Below are positions 37,371 to 45,821 of a stretch of 64,000 nt of DNA, piece by piece. The stretch comes from Cyanobium usitatum str. Tous (GTDB lineage Bacteria; Cyanobacteriota; Cyanobacteriia; PCC-6307; Cyanobiaceae): assembly GCF_963920485.1 (NCBI RefSeq), contig NZ_OY986431.1, forward strand, positions 2,409,351 to 2,473,350. Direction: 5' to 3'. A model generated the notes under the pieces. It was not told the DNA's origin. It ran no database searches and saw only the letters and a list, made by a program, of their open reading frames with translations. A program made the translations under genes and the position numbers. The stretch's first letter is position 1; each line of letters begins with the position of its first letter.

Positions 37371-39317
37371 TTATCTAGTGGGATCAAGAGTACCGGCCCT
37401 TTGCTGACTTGACGAGTTTTGGCGTTTGCGTAGCTCCAGCCAGAGCAGCAGGGCCGTGACGTCCGCCGGACTTACCCCTGGAATCCGGCCGGCTTGGCCC
37501 AGGCTGAGGGGCTGGATTGAGTTGAGTTTTTCGCGGGCTTCCTTTGAAAGGGTGGCAATGGTGGCGTAATCCACGTCTGCTGGTAGGGCCCGGTGCTCCT
37601 GCTTTTTGACCTGGTCGATCTGCTGCTGCTGGCGGGCCAGGTAGCCGCTGTATTTGATGTCGATCTCAGCGCCCTCACGCACGTCGCTTGGCAAATCCGC
37701 CGGCGCCAGGCCCAGGCGCACCAGATCGCCGCTGTGGAAGCCGGAGCGGCGCAGCAGGTCGGCCAGGGTGATCGAGCCCTTGATGGGGGCTTGGGTTTGG
37801 GCCTCCACGGCGGCGGCGGCCGGGTCGCTGCCCTTGAGGCGCACCGATTCCAGGCGCTGTTTTTCGCCGCTGATGGCCTGTTGTTTGGCGGTGTAGATGG
37901 CCCAGCGCCGCTCGTCGATCAGGCCCAGCTCCCGCCCTAGGGGGGTGAGGCGCCGGTCGGCGTTGTCGCCCCGCAACACCAGCCGGTATTCGCTGCGGCT
38001 GGTGAGCACCCGGTAGGGCTCGCGCAGATCCTTGTTGATCAGGTCATCGATCATGGTGCCGATGTAGCTGCCCTCCCTGGGGAAGTGCACCGGCTCTTGG
38101 TCGCCCACCAGGCGGGCGGCGTTAAGGCCAGCCACCAGGCCCTGGGCCGCGGCTTCCTCGTAGCCGGTGGTGCCGTTGAGCTGGCCGGCGCAAAACAGCC
38201 CGGCTACCCGCTTGGTTTCGAGCGAAGGCTTGAGCTGGGTGGCGGGCAGGTAGTCGTAGTCGACGGCGTAGGCGGGCCGCAGCATCACGCATTGCTCCAG
38301 GCCCGGCAGGGTGCGCAGCAGCTCGAGCTGTAGCCGCTCTGGCAGACCGGTGGAGAAGCCCTGCACGTAAATCTCAGGGGTGTCGCGGCCTTCGGGTTCG
38401 AGAAAGATCTGGTGACTTTCCTTGTCGGCGAAGCGCACGATTTTGTCTTCGATTGAGGGGCAGTAACGGGGGCCCTTGCTGTCGATGAAGCCGCCGTAGA
38501 TGGGGGTGAGGTGCAGGTTGTCGCGGATCAGCTGGTGGGTGGCGGCCGTGGTGCGGGTCATGTGGCAGCTCATCTGCTCGCCGCTCACCCAGGAGGCCGG
38601 ATCAAAGGAGAAGAAGCGGCCCTCGGCATCGCTGGGCTGCTCTTCGAGTTGGTCGAGGGCGATGCTGCGCCGGTCTACCCGGGCTGGGGTGCCAGTTTTG
38701 AGCCGGCCCATCTGGAAGCCCAGCGCCTCGAGGGCTTCGCTGAGGCCAACGGCGGCCTGCTCTCCAGCCCGGCCGGCGCTCATCGACTGGTTGCCCACCC
38801 AGATCTGGCCGCCCAGGAAGGTGCCGGTGGTGAGGATTACGGCGGCGGCGCCGTAGCTGCTGCCGAAGTAGGTACGGATGCCGCTGATGCGGGCGTCCTC
38901 GCCGGGGGTGCCCTCCACCAGCAGCCCGGTCACCATCGCTTCGCGCAGGGCCAGGTTTGGCGTGTGCTGCAGCAGCTGCAGCATCTGGCGGGCGTACTGG
39001 CGCTTGTCGGTCTGGGCGCGTAGGGCCCACACAGCGGGGCCGCGGCTGGCGTTGAGCACCCGCTTCTGCAGGGCTGTGGCATCGGCGAGTCGGCCGATTA
39101 CGCCGCCGAGGGCATCCACCTCGTGCACCAGCTGGCTCTTGGCCGGACCGCCCACCGCCGGGTTGCAGGGCTGCCAGGCGATGCGATCGAGGTTGAGTGA
39201 AAACAGGGCGGTGCTGAGCCCTAGACGCGCAGCGGTGAGCGCCGCTTCGCAGCCCGCGTGGCCGCCGCCCACCACGATCAGGTCGAAGTGCTCGGTGCAG
39301 GCAGCGGGCGCATTCAT
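37371..39317 (-). CDS. mnmG: tRNA uridine-34 carboxymethylaminomethyl-modification enzyme MnmG
   Basis: With MnmE, installs the carboxymethylaminomethyl group at C5 of uridine 34 in certain tRNAs. It is 648 residues, usual length. The N-terminal FAD-binding motif is [22 protein letters not shown], followed by the family block [32 protein letters not shown] and VQGFSTGLP. The C-terminal helical part binds MnmE and tRNA. It probably starts with [10 protein letters not shown] at 39317. It precedes the pilus-like gene on the same strand with a small gap and follows the GT39-type gene by 9 bp. The partner MnmE is not in the window. Confidence 0.97.
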   Translation of the reverse strand: MNAPAACTEHFDLIVVGGGHAGCEAALTAARLGLSTALFSLNLDRIAWQPCNPAVGGPAKSQLVHEVDALGGVIGRLADATALQKRVLNASRGPAVWALRAQTDKRQYARQMLQLLQHTPNLALREAMVTGLLVEGTPGEDARISGIRTYFGSSYGAAAVILTTGTFLGGQIWVGNQSMSAGRAGEQAAVGLSEALEALGFQMGRLKTGTPARVDRRSIALDQLEEQPSDAEGRFFSFDPASWVSGEQMSCHMTRTTAATHQLIRDNLHLTPIYGGFIDSKGPRYCPSIEDKIVRFADKESHQIFLEPEGRDTPEIYVQGFSTGLPERLQLELLRTLPGLEQCVMLRPAYAVDYDYLPATQLKPSLETKRVAGLFCAGQLNGTTGYEEAAAQGLVAGLNAARLVGDQEPVHFPREGSYIGTMIDDLINKDLREPYRVLTSRSEYRLVLRGDNADRRLTPLGRELGLIDERRWAIYTAKQQAISGEKQRLESVRLKGSDPAAAAVEAQTQAPIKGSITLADLLRRSGFHSGDLVRLGLAPADLPSDVREGAEIDIKYSGYLARQQQQIDQVKKQEHRALPADVDYATIATLSKEAREKLNSIQPLSLGQAGRIPGVSPADVTALLLWLELRKRQNSSSQQRAGTLDPTR

Positions 39318-39326
39318 GGGCGAATC

Positions 39327-40883
39327 CTAGGAATCGTTGCTGGAGGGCTTGTGCTGTGGATCTGGGATCTTGATCCAGGCGTATCGAATGGCATAGAGCT
39401 CATTTGGTTGCCAGAGGGATGGCGAGGTTAATTGCTGCCAATTGACCTGTGGCTTCTTCAGCTTTGGGCTTATCGCAGGCGTGGTGTCAACAATGCGGGT
39501 CAGCAAGGGGGCGATTGACTCAGCAGTGTCCCGGCGGTCGAGCAAGACCAGCAGGTGGCTGCCGGCTGCGGGCGGTTCGATCCTTAGAGCGGCCCCGGGA
39601 TTTAGGGCCTGAGGGGTGAGCACCCGTATTTCCGGCAGTAGCTGGCGGGCGTTGCCACCGATGAGTCCGTTGCTGGCTAGCACCAAATCGGGCACACCGT
39701 GCCGCTGCTTGATCGCTTTCACGAGCTGGGGTAATGGGTAGTTGGGCCGGCTGGTTTTACCGGTGAACGCCGCCATGGCGGTGCGGCCGGGGAGCAGCAG
39801 GGCGGCGCTGCCAGCAGCCGTGACCCCCACCCGAATCGCCCAGCGCAGTCGGCTCGCAGGCAATGGAGGGACCAGGCTGGCGGCGCTCACCGGCGCCATA
39901 AACAAGAGGGTTTGATACCAGCGGTCCTTGATGCGGGTAGCACCGGTGGCGAGCACCGTCACCAGCAGCACCGCCACCACGACTAGGGGCAACCGTTGCA
40001 GCACTGCTTGGGCCGGCGCTCGGCCCGGATCTGCCCAGCGCAGGCGATGCCTTTCTGGCCAGAGCATGGCCAGTGCTGCAATCCAGAAGGGGGTCAAAAA
40101 GGCGATGCCAGACCTAAGGGCGCTGAATAGGCCGCTCACTGGAAGGGGATCAGGGCGGCGGGTTTTGACCATGCCGCTCAGGGCTAGATCGCTGTGGTTG
40201 AGCACCCAGCCGAGGTGGGGGGCCATTACTAGCCCAGCAGTTGCGAAGGCCAGCAGCAACTGGGGGCGGACCAGGGCCTGGCGGCAGCGCGGAACGCTAA
40301 GGGCGGTGACCAGCAAGGCCGCATCGAAGATCGCCACGTTGTACTTACTGAGCAGACCAGCGCCCACCGCTAGGCCCAGCAGGGCGTGGTTGTCCCAAGT
40401 CGGCCGATTGATCAGGCGCAGCAGCTGAAGCAGGGTGCATGCCGCTAAGGCGGTGGCTAGCACGGAGTGGGTGAGGTCGCGCTGGGCTTCCCAGACGATT
40501 TGGGGGATTAGCGCCAGGCCACAAACCACGAGTAGCTGCTGATCGCGGCGGAATTTGAGTAGGTGGCCGATCTGCAGCAGCGCCCCAACCAGCACGCTTA
40601 GCAGCACTACCTTGAGGCCGCGGAGGGGCCACAGGGCTGGCCCCGTGACTAGAAACACCAGCTTCACTAAATAGGTATAAAGCGGTGGCTGCGCTCCGTA
40701 GCCCAGGCTCCAGCTCTGGGAGAGCAGTAGTTGCTCGGCCTGGTCCAGGTCGGCTGTTGTCGACATCAGGCCCTGGCTTACCGCGTTCAACAGGAAATAA
40801 AGGCTGATACCCAGCAACAGCTGCACGGTGAAGCGTTTGCTTGCACTTTCATGCGGTGTGTTGACCGGTTGTTCAGATTGCAC
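39327..40883 (-). CDS. GT39/ArnT-like membrane glycosyltransferase
   Basis: A 518-residue polytopic membrane protein of the dolichyl-phosphate-mannose (GT39/PMT_2) type. The N-terminal extracytoplasmic loop carries TADLDQAEQLLLSQSWSLGYGAQPPLYTYLV, corresponding to the catalytic D-E and Q-P-P-L motif of the family. About ten hydrophobic helices follow between ~75 and 375, with LSKYNVAIFDAALLV typical of the PMT_2 loop. The C-terminal ~150 residues are soluble. By family it transfers a sugar from a polyprenyl-phosphate donor to an outer-surface acceptor such as lipid A or a protein. The ATG at 40883 is used. It lies between dnaB and mnmG, on the same strand. Confidence 0.82.
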   Translation of the reverse strand: MQSEQPVNTPHESASKRFTVQLLLGISLYFLLNAVSQGLMSTTADLDQAEQLLLSQSWSLGYGAQPPLYTYLVKLVFLVTGPALWPLRGLKVVLLSVLVGALLQIGHLLKFRRDQQLLVVCGLALIPQIVWEAQRDLTHSVLATALAACTLLQLLRLINRPTWDNHALLGLAVGAGLLSKYNVAIFDAALLVTALSVPRCRQALVRPQLLLAFATAGLVMAPHLGWVLNHSDLALSGMVKTRRPDPLPVSGLFSALRSGIAFLTPFWIAALAMLWPERHRLRWADPGRAPAQAVLQRLPLVVVAVLLVTVLATGATRIKDRWYQTLLFMAPVSAASLVPPLPASRLRWAIRVGVTAAGSAALLLPGRTAMAAFTGKTSRPNYPLPQLVKAIKQRHGVPDLVLASNGLIGGNARQLLPEIRVLTPQALNPGAALRIEPPAAGSHLLVLLDRRDTAESIAPLLTRIVDTTPAISPKLKKPQVNWQQLTSPSLWQPNELYAIRYAWIKIPDPQHKPSSNDS

Positions 40884-40886
40884 CGC

Positions 40887-42281
40887 TCAAGCCGCCAGGT
40901 TGCGGAAGCGGGTGAACTGGGGCTCAAACAACAGCTTGACCGTGCCCACCGGGCCGTTGCGGTGCTTGGTCACGATCACTTCGGTGATGCCCCGGTCGGG
41001 GGTTTCCGGGTTGTAGTACTCGTCGCGGTAGATCATCAGCACCAGGTCGGCGTCCTGCTCGATTGAGCCCGATTCGCGTAGGTCACTGAGCATCGGCCGC
41101 TTGTTGGTGCGCGATTCGACGCCGCGGCTCAGCTGGGATAGGGCGATCACCGGCACGTTGAGCTCGCGGGCCATGCCCTTGAGGCCCCTGGTGATGCGGG
41201 ACAGCTCCTGCACCCGGTTGTCGGGGGTGGAGCCCTCCATCAGCTGCAGGTAGTCGATCACGATCAGGCCCAGCTCCTTGCCGGTTTCGGCCATCAGCCG
41301 GCGGCAGAGGGAGCGCATCTCCAGCACGCCGGTATTGGGCTTGTCGTCGAGGAACAGGGGCAGCTGGCCGAGACTGTTGATGCCCTGGCCCAGCAGGGGC
41401 CACTCCTCCTGCTGCAACCGGCCAGTGCGCAGCCGGCCGCTTTCGATGCCCACCTCCATCGACAGCAGGCGGTAGGTGAGCTGCTCCTTGCTCATCTCCA
41501 GGGAGAACACACAGACCGGCAGGGCGTGGAGCTGGGCGACGTTTTTGGCGATGTTGAGCACGATTGAGGTTTTGCCCATCGCCGGCCGGCCGGCCACAAT
41601 AATGAGGTCGCTGCGCTGCAGGCCCTGGGTGATGGCATCGAGGTCGTAGAAGTTGCAGGGGATGCCGGCCACGGAAGTGCCCAGCGAGCGGCTCTCGATC
41701 TCGTTGAAGGTGCTGGTGAGGATCTCGGCGGTGGGGGTGAGGCCGGTGCTGGGCTTCTCCTGGCTGATGGCGAAGATCTTTTGCTCAGCCTCATCGAGCA
41801 CCTGCTCCATCGGCTTGCTCTGATCAAAGCCCAGGGCGATCACCTCATTGCCGGAGCGGATCAACTGGCGCCGCAAAAACTTGTCCATCACCAGGCGAGC
41901 CACCTGGTCGATCGAGGCCGTCGAGGTGATGCGCTCCACCAGCTCCACCAGCCGGCCCTGACCGCCCACCTTCTCCAGGGCGCCGGTGTCCGCCAGCCAG
42001 GCACACATCGCCGTGAGGTCGGTGGGTTTGCCCTGGCTGTGCAACATCACCGCCGTGCGGTAGATCTCGCGGTGGGCGCCGAGATAAAAGGCCTCGGCCT
42101 GCAGCACGTCGGCGATGCGGCCGATGGCGTCTGGGTCCAGCAGGATGCCGCCCAGCACGGCCTCTTCAGCCTCCAGGTTCTGGGGCGGCACCGAATCGGG
42201 CAGGGCCTCAAAACGGGCTTCCGAGCGCCCGTCTGAACGGGATTCGCGGCTGCTGGATTGGTTGAGGGGAACGCTCACCAT
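40887..42281 (-). CDS. dnaB: Replicative DNA helicase DnaB
   Basis: Hexameric helicase that unwinds DNA ahead of the fork. It is 464 residues. The N-terminal domain (PPQNLEAEEAVLGGILLDPDAIGRIADVL) mediates primase contact, and the C-terminal RecA-fold has Walker A AGRPAMGKTSIVLNIA, the family's FSLEMSKEQLTYRLLS, Walker B LIVIDYLQLM, and a C-terminal QISR-like block GSIEQDADLVLMIYRDEYY. The N-terminus before ~35 is a disordered Ser/Arg-rich extension of uncertain start (MVSVPLNQSSS). No intein is inserted in the usual P-loop sites. rplI lies ~134 bp upstream on the same strand, an arrangement common in bacteria. Confidence 0.97.
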   Translation of the reverse strand: MVSVPLNQSSSRESRSDGRSEARFEALPDSVPPQNLEAEEAVLGGILLDPDAIGRIADVLQAEAFYLGAHREIYRTAVMLHSQGKPTDLTAMCAWLADTGALEKVGGQGRLVELVERITSTASIDQVARLVMDKFLRRQLIRSGNEVIALGFDQSKPMEQVLDEAEQKIFAISQEKPSTGLTPTAEILTSTFNEIESRSLGTSVAGIPCNFYDLDAITQGLQRSDLIIVAGRPAMGKTSIVLNIAKNVAQLHALPVCVFSLEMSKEQLTYRLLSMEVGIESGRLRTGRLQQEEWPLLGQGINSLGQLPLFLDDKPNTGVLEMRSLCRRLMAETGKELGLIVIDYLQLMEGSTPDNRVQELSRITRGLKGMARELNVPVIALSQLSRGVESRTNKRPMLSDLRESGSIEQDADLVLMIYRDEYYNPETPDRGITEVIVTKHRNGPVGTVKLLFEPQFTRFRNLAA

Positions 42282-42415
42282 GATCTTGGGGGGCGCTTAG
42301 CCGGGAGGGCAATCTTGAGTGCGGCGGCGCCATTTGACCACCCCACTGGCCCTACCGGTGGGGGTTCAACACACAAGCTGCCCCATCCCTGGGTTTTCAA
42401 CTGCTGGCTCTGGCC

Positions 42416-42874
42416 TCAGAAGCTGGCAACTTCCAGGTTGAGCTCGGCGGTGACTTCGGGGTGGAGCTTCACCTGCACCTTGTAGGAGCCGGTGCGGTGG
42501 ATTTCGGGCACCGTGATGTCGCGGCGATCCACTTCTTTCTTGGTGGCAGCTTCGATCGCTTCAGCTACGTCACCGTTGGTCACGGTGCCAAACAGCACGT
42601 CGTCGCCGCCGGTCTGCTTCTTGACGGTGAAGCGGCCGATCGTGTCGAGGGCGGTGCGGAAGGCCACCGCTTCGGCCTTGAGGGCGGCCTGACGCTCCGC
42701 CTCCTTAGCGCGGCGCGCTTCCACCTGGCGCAGCACAGCTGCAGTCACGGGCTGGGCCTTGCCGGTGGGAACAAGGAAGTTGCGGGCGTAGCCGGGGGCT
42801 ACCTCCACCAGATCACCGTTCTTGCCCAGGCTGAGAACGTCTGCGTTGAGGACGACTTGAACGCGCTTAGCCAT
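42416..42874 (-). CDS. rplI: 50S ribosomal protein L9
   Basis: A 152-residue ribosomal protein L9 with the N-terminal globular domain ([40 protein letters not shown]), the signature G-x(2)-(G)-x(4)-V-x(2)-G-(Y/F)-(A/G)-R-N-(F/Y)-L being complete. A connecting helix ([19 protein letters not shown]) and the C-terminal domain ([27 protein letters not shown]) follow. Usual length. It binds 23S rRNA near the L1 stalk. The gene precedes dnaB on the same strand. Confidence 0.98.
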   Translation of the reverse strand: MAKRVQVVLNADVLSLGKNGDLVEVAPGYARNFLVPTGKAQPVTAAVLRQVEARRAKEAERQAALKAEAVAFRTALDTIGRFTVKKQTGGDDVLFGTVTNGDVAEAIEAATKKEVDRRDITVPEIHRTGSYKVQVKLHPEVTAELNLEVASF

Positions 42875-42938
42875 GGCAAATAAGTAGGAGATTGATCAAG
42901 ACCCGATCCAACACCCTAAATCAGGGGGTGATCAGGCC

Positions 42939-43910
42939 TCAGGTCCGCTGAGGCTCAGCAGCTGCGGGCAGGCGTATGTGCTTTGCCAGGCCCAGGAAGC
43001 GCATCAGGCGGATGTGCTGCCAGGTGAGATCGATTTGGTGGCCAAAGCCGTGGCGAGCTGAGTGGGGGAAGGCGTGGTGGTTGTTGTGCCAGCCCTCGCC
43101 GAAGGTGAGCGCCGCGACCCACCAGTTGTTCTTGGAGCCATCACCGCTGTCGTGGGCAACGCTGCCCCAAAGGTGGGTGGCCGAATTCACCAGCCAGGTG
43201 CAGTGGTACACAACGACCAGGCGCAGGGGGATGCCCCAGAGCACCAGGGCCCAGCCACCAGCGCCCGTGGCGGTGCCGATCCAAAACAGCAGGGCGGCTA
43301 GGGGCGCCTGCAGCAACAGGAAATTGGTGTTCAACCAGCGGTAGTAGGGATCTTTGGCGATATCGCCGGTGAGCCGGGGCACGGCAGCCATGGCGGGGAT
43401 GGCCTGGAGCATCCAGGCCATGTGGCTCCACCAGAAGCCCTTCAGGCTGGTGTGGTGATCCACTTCCGTATCGGAAAACTTGTGGTGGTGGCGGTGCAGG
43501 CCCACCCAATCGATTGGGCCGTGCTGGCAGCTGAGGGCGCCGCAGGTGGCGAAGAAACGCTCCAGCCACTGGGGCACCCGGAAGGCGCGGTGGCTGAGCA
43601 TGCGGTGGTAGCCGATCGTCACGCCCAGGCAGGCGGTGACCCAATAGAGCACTAGGAAGCTGGCCAGGGCGGGCACGCTCCAGAACTGGGGCAGCAGGGC
43701 AACCAGCGCCAGCACATGGATGACGGCCATGAAGCCGATGGTGACCCAGGGGGTGGTTTTCGACCCCTTGGCGCTAGCGGCCTTGCCATGGCGCGGCCGG
43801 TGCAGGGCCTCGGCGCGGCGCTCGCCGCTGACGCCTTGGTTGATGAAGGCGGGCTTGCGGGTGGCAAGGCGCTGGGTGGCTGGTGCGCTGGGACTAACTG
43901 GTGCGGCCAT
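42939..43910 (-). CDS. Acyl-lipid/acyl-CoA desaturase, DesC (delta-9) type
   Basis: A 323-residue membrane desaturase from ATG at 43910; the frame is open further to 44132, but that part overlaps the divergent gene. All three His boxes are present: HRMLSHRAF, HRHHHKFSD and HNNHHAFPHSARHG. Hydrophobic pairs flank the boxes (VIHVLALVALLPQF, LVLYWVTACLGVTIGY, LLLQAPLAALLFWIGTATG). By family it introduces a cis double bond, normally delta-9, into membrane fatty acids. It is a close paralogue of the desaturase at 44760, with the same length. The N-terminal ~45 residues are low-complexity and may be a spacer. Confidence 0.9.
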   Translation of the reverse strand: MAAPVSPSAPATQRLATRKPAFINQGVSGERRAEALHRPRHGKAASAKGSKTTPWVTIGFMAVIHVLALVALLPQFWSVPALASFLVLYWVTACLGVTIGYHRMLSHRAFRVPQWLERFFATCGALSCQHGPIDWVGLHRHHHKFSDTEVDHHTSLKGFWWSHMAWMLQAIPAMAAVPRLTGDIAKDPYYRWLNTNFLLLQAPLAALLFWIGTATGAGGWALVLWGIPLRLVVVYHCTWLVNSATHLWGSVAHDSGDGSKNNWWVAALTFGEGWHNNHHAFPHSARHGFGHQIDLTWQHIRLMRFLGLAKHIRLPAAAEPQRT

Positions 43911-43965
43911 AACGGACCGGCTCCGTACTGATCGGTAGAATGGTAGCAATACGGATCCATATCGC

Positions 43966-44775
43966 GTGGGGTACCGGGAAGATCTCCTATCGGGCCGGGT
44001 CGCTTTTGCCCATCTGATCAAGGTGTGGCATGAGCGCAACGGCTGGTCGCATCGGGTGTTGCCGGCCCTGGCTGAGGCCCTCGATCTGGGCCGGGTCCAC
44101 AACTCCCAGCTCTCGATGCTGCGCAACGGCAAGCTGGCCTCCCCCGGCCCGGAGGTGTTCCTGGCCCTTGGTCGTATAAATCAGCTGCTGGCCCGCGAGG
44201 TGCGTGGCGGCAGTCTGGGCGACGGCCTGCGCCAGCGATTGGCCGACAGCCCCGAGCTGGTAGCGGCCCTGGAAACCTCTGCCCTGCCCGTGCAGGACGA
44301 GGGCGCTCCGGTGCTGGGGCCCGGCGAACTGCTCGAGGTGTTTGTGGGCCTGCGCCAGCCGCCGGTGGCCTTTGATCTGCGTATAGATGCGGCCGAAGCG
44401 GTGCCCTTGAGTGCGGCTTTGGCCCAGCTGTTCACGGCGGGGCGGCCCTGGCGTTTGTGCCGCGAGCCGGTGCTGGCTGCCTATCCGGTCGAGAAGCGGC
44501 AGCGGCGGGAGCGGTTTGCCGAGGTGATGGCGGGTCAGCGCGATTTTTCGGCAGCTGAGCTCGACAGCGAACTCCCTGATCTGCGCCGCACCCTGGCTCG
44601 GCTGGGGGCGACGGGCGAGGCGGAGCTGGAGCCGGATCAGTTTCTTGAGCTGCTGCGCCAGCAGGCCAAAGCCATGGGCTTAACGGCCACCGGCGCCATG
44701 GCAAAACTGGATCTAGCAGCTGCAATTAGGCAGCAGCTCCAGGCCCCGCCAGCCAGCCCTCAAGAGGGGTTGTAG
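43966..44775 (+). CDS. Hypothetical protein with XRE-like helix-turn-helix N-terminus
   Basis: A 269-residue protein starting with GTG at 43966. The first ~75 residues, FAHLIKVWHERNGWSHRVLPALAEALDLGRVHNSQLSMLRNGKLASPGPEVFLALGRIN, resemble an XRE-type DNA-binding domain (W/S...LA..LG...V..SQ(I/L)S.LRNGK...P....LAL..IN). The remainder has GELLEVFVGLRQPPVAFDL and a C-terminal helix with no known fold; the ending MGLTATGAMAKLDLAAAIRQQL looks like a short dimerisation helix. I do not recognise the family. It starts ~55 bp from the divergent desaturase gene and its end overlaps the second desaturase by 16 bp. A regulatory role on the desaturases is a guess from position. Confidence 0.6.
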   Translation: MGYREDLLSGRVAFAHLIKVWHERNGWSHRVLPALAEALDLGRVHNSQLSMLRNGKLASPGPEVFLALGRINQLLAREVRGGSLGDGLRQRLADSPELVAALETSALPVQDEGAPVLGPGELLEVFVGLRQPPVAFDLRIDAAEAVPLSAALAQLFTAGRPWRLCREPVLAAYPVEKRQRRERFAEVMAGQRDFSAAELDSELPDLRRTLARLGATGEAELEPDQFLELLRQQAKAMGLTATGAMAKLDLAAAIRQQLQAPPASPQEGL

Positions 44776-45731
44776 TTCGCTTCCCGCACTCGCTTGGCCC
44801 AGCCCAGCTTGCGCAGCAGCTTGATGTGCTGCCAGGTGATGTCGAACTCAAACCAGCGCAGGCCGTGACGCGCTGAGTGGGGGAAGGCGTGGTGGTTGTT
44901 GTGCCAGCCCTCGCCGAAGCTCAAGATTGCCACCCACCAGCAATTGCGCGAAAGGTCGGGGGAATTGAAGTTGCGGTAGCCGCAGAAGTGGGTGGCCGAA
45001 TTCACCAGCCAGGTGACGTGATACACGATCACCAGACGCAGCGGGATCGCCCAGAGCACCAGGCCTAAGCCGCCGCCATGGACGCCGGCCAGCTCGCCAT
45101 ACCAATAGAGAGCGGCGCCGAGCGGCAGTTGCAGAAGCAGAAACCAGCGATCCAGCCAGCGGTAGAAGGGGTCGCGCTGCAGGTCGCCGGTGAGCCGGCC
45201 CACGTGTTGCAGGGCTGGAATCTCGTGCAGCATCCAGTCGCTGTGGGCCCACCACAGGCCCCGGGCCGCGTCGTGGTGGTCGTTGGGTTGGTCGGAATAC
45301 TTGTGGTGGTGGCGGTGCAGTCCCACCCATTCGATCGGGCCGCTCTGGCAGGCCAGGGCACCCATCAGAACCAAGATGTGCTCCAGCCACAGGGGGGCGC
45401 TGAAGCTGCGGTGGGTCAGCATCCGGTGCAAACCCAGGGTCACCCCCAGCACGGTGGTCCAATAGAGGACCGCCAACACCACCACGGCCTGCCAGCTCCA
45501 GAAGCGCGGCAGCAGGGCAAACACCGCACCCACGTGCATCGCCAGCATGAAGCTGGTGGTGCCCCCCTTGAACTTGCGCTGGCGGCCCGGCAGGGGTTGG
45601 CGCCTTTCGGATACAGCAGCGCGGATTCGCTGATCCTCAAGCGCGCTGGGTGTGGCCGCACCCAAAACTTGGGCCGAATCGGTGCTTACTACCAAGGAAC
45701 TCTCCGGGTGGTGCGTGCCCGGTGACGCCAT
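44760..45731 (-). CDS. Acyl-lipid/acyl-CoA desaturase, DesC (delta-9) type, second copy
   Basis: A 323-residue desaturase from ATG at 45731; TTG at 45752 would add seven residues. The three His boxes are HRMLTHRSF, HRHHHKYSDQ and HNNHHAFPHSARHG. It differs from the paralogue at 42939 in the N-terminal ~65 residues and in the loop after box 2, so the copies are not recent duplicates. The same delta-9 or positional variant activity is expected. Two desaturases with different substrate or temperature use are common in cyanobacteria. The 3' end overlaps the regulator-like gene by 16 bp tail to tail. Confidence 0.9.
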   Translation of the reverse strand: MASPGTHHPESSLVVSTDSAQVLGAATPSALEDQRIRAAVSERRQPLPGRQRKFKGGTTSFMLAMHVGAVFALLPRFWSWQAVVVLAVLYWTTVLGVTLGLHRMLTHRSFSAPLWLEHILVLMGALACQSGPIEWVGLHRHHHKYSDQPNDHHDAARGLWWAHSDWMLHEIPALQHVGRLTGDLQRDPFYRWLDRWFLLLQLPLGAALYWYGELAGVHGGGLGLVLWAIPLRLVIVYHVTWLVNSATHFCGYRNFNSPDLSRNCWWVAILSFGEGWHNNHHAFPHSARHGLRWFEFDITWQHIKLLRKLGWAKRVREANYNPS

Positions 45732-45821
45732 GGCAACGGCGACTTGGGACAACTCAACAAATCTACCTGCGCAGGGCTCGGCAAAATTGGCTGTTAACCC
45801 CTTGCCCCTGGTGAGGCCAGC

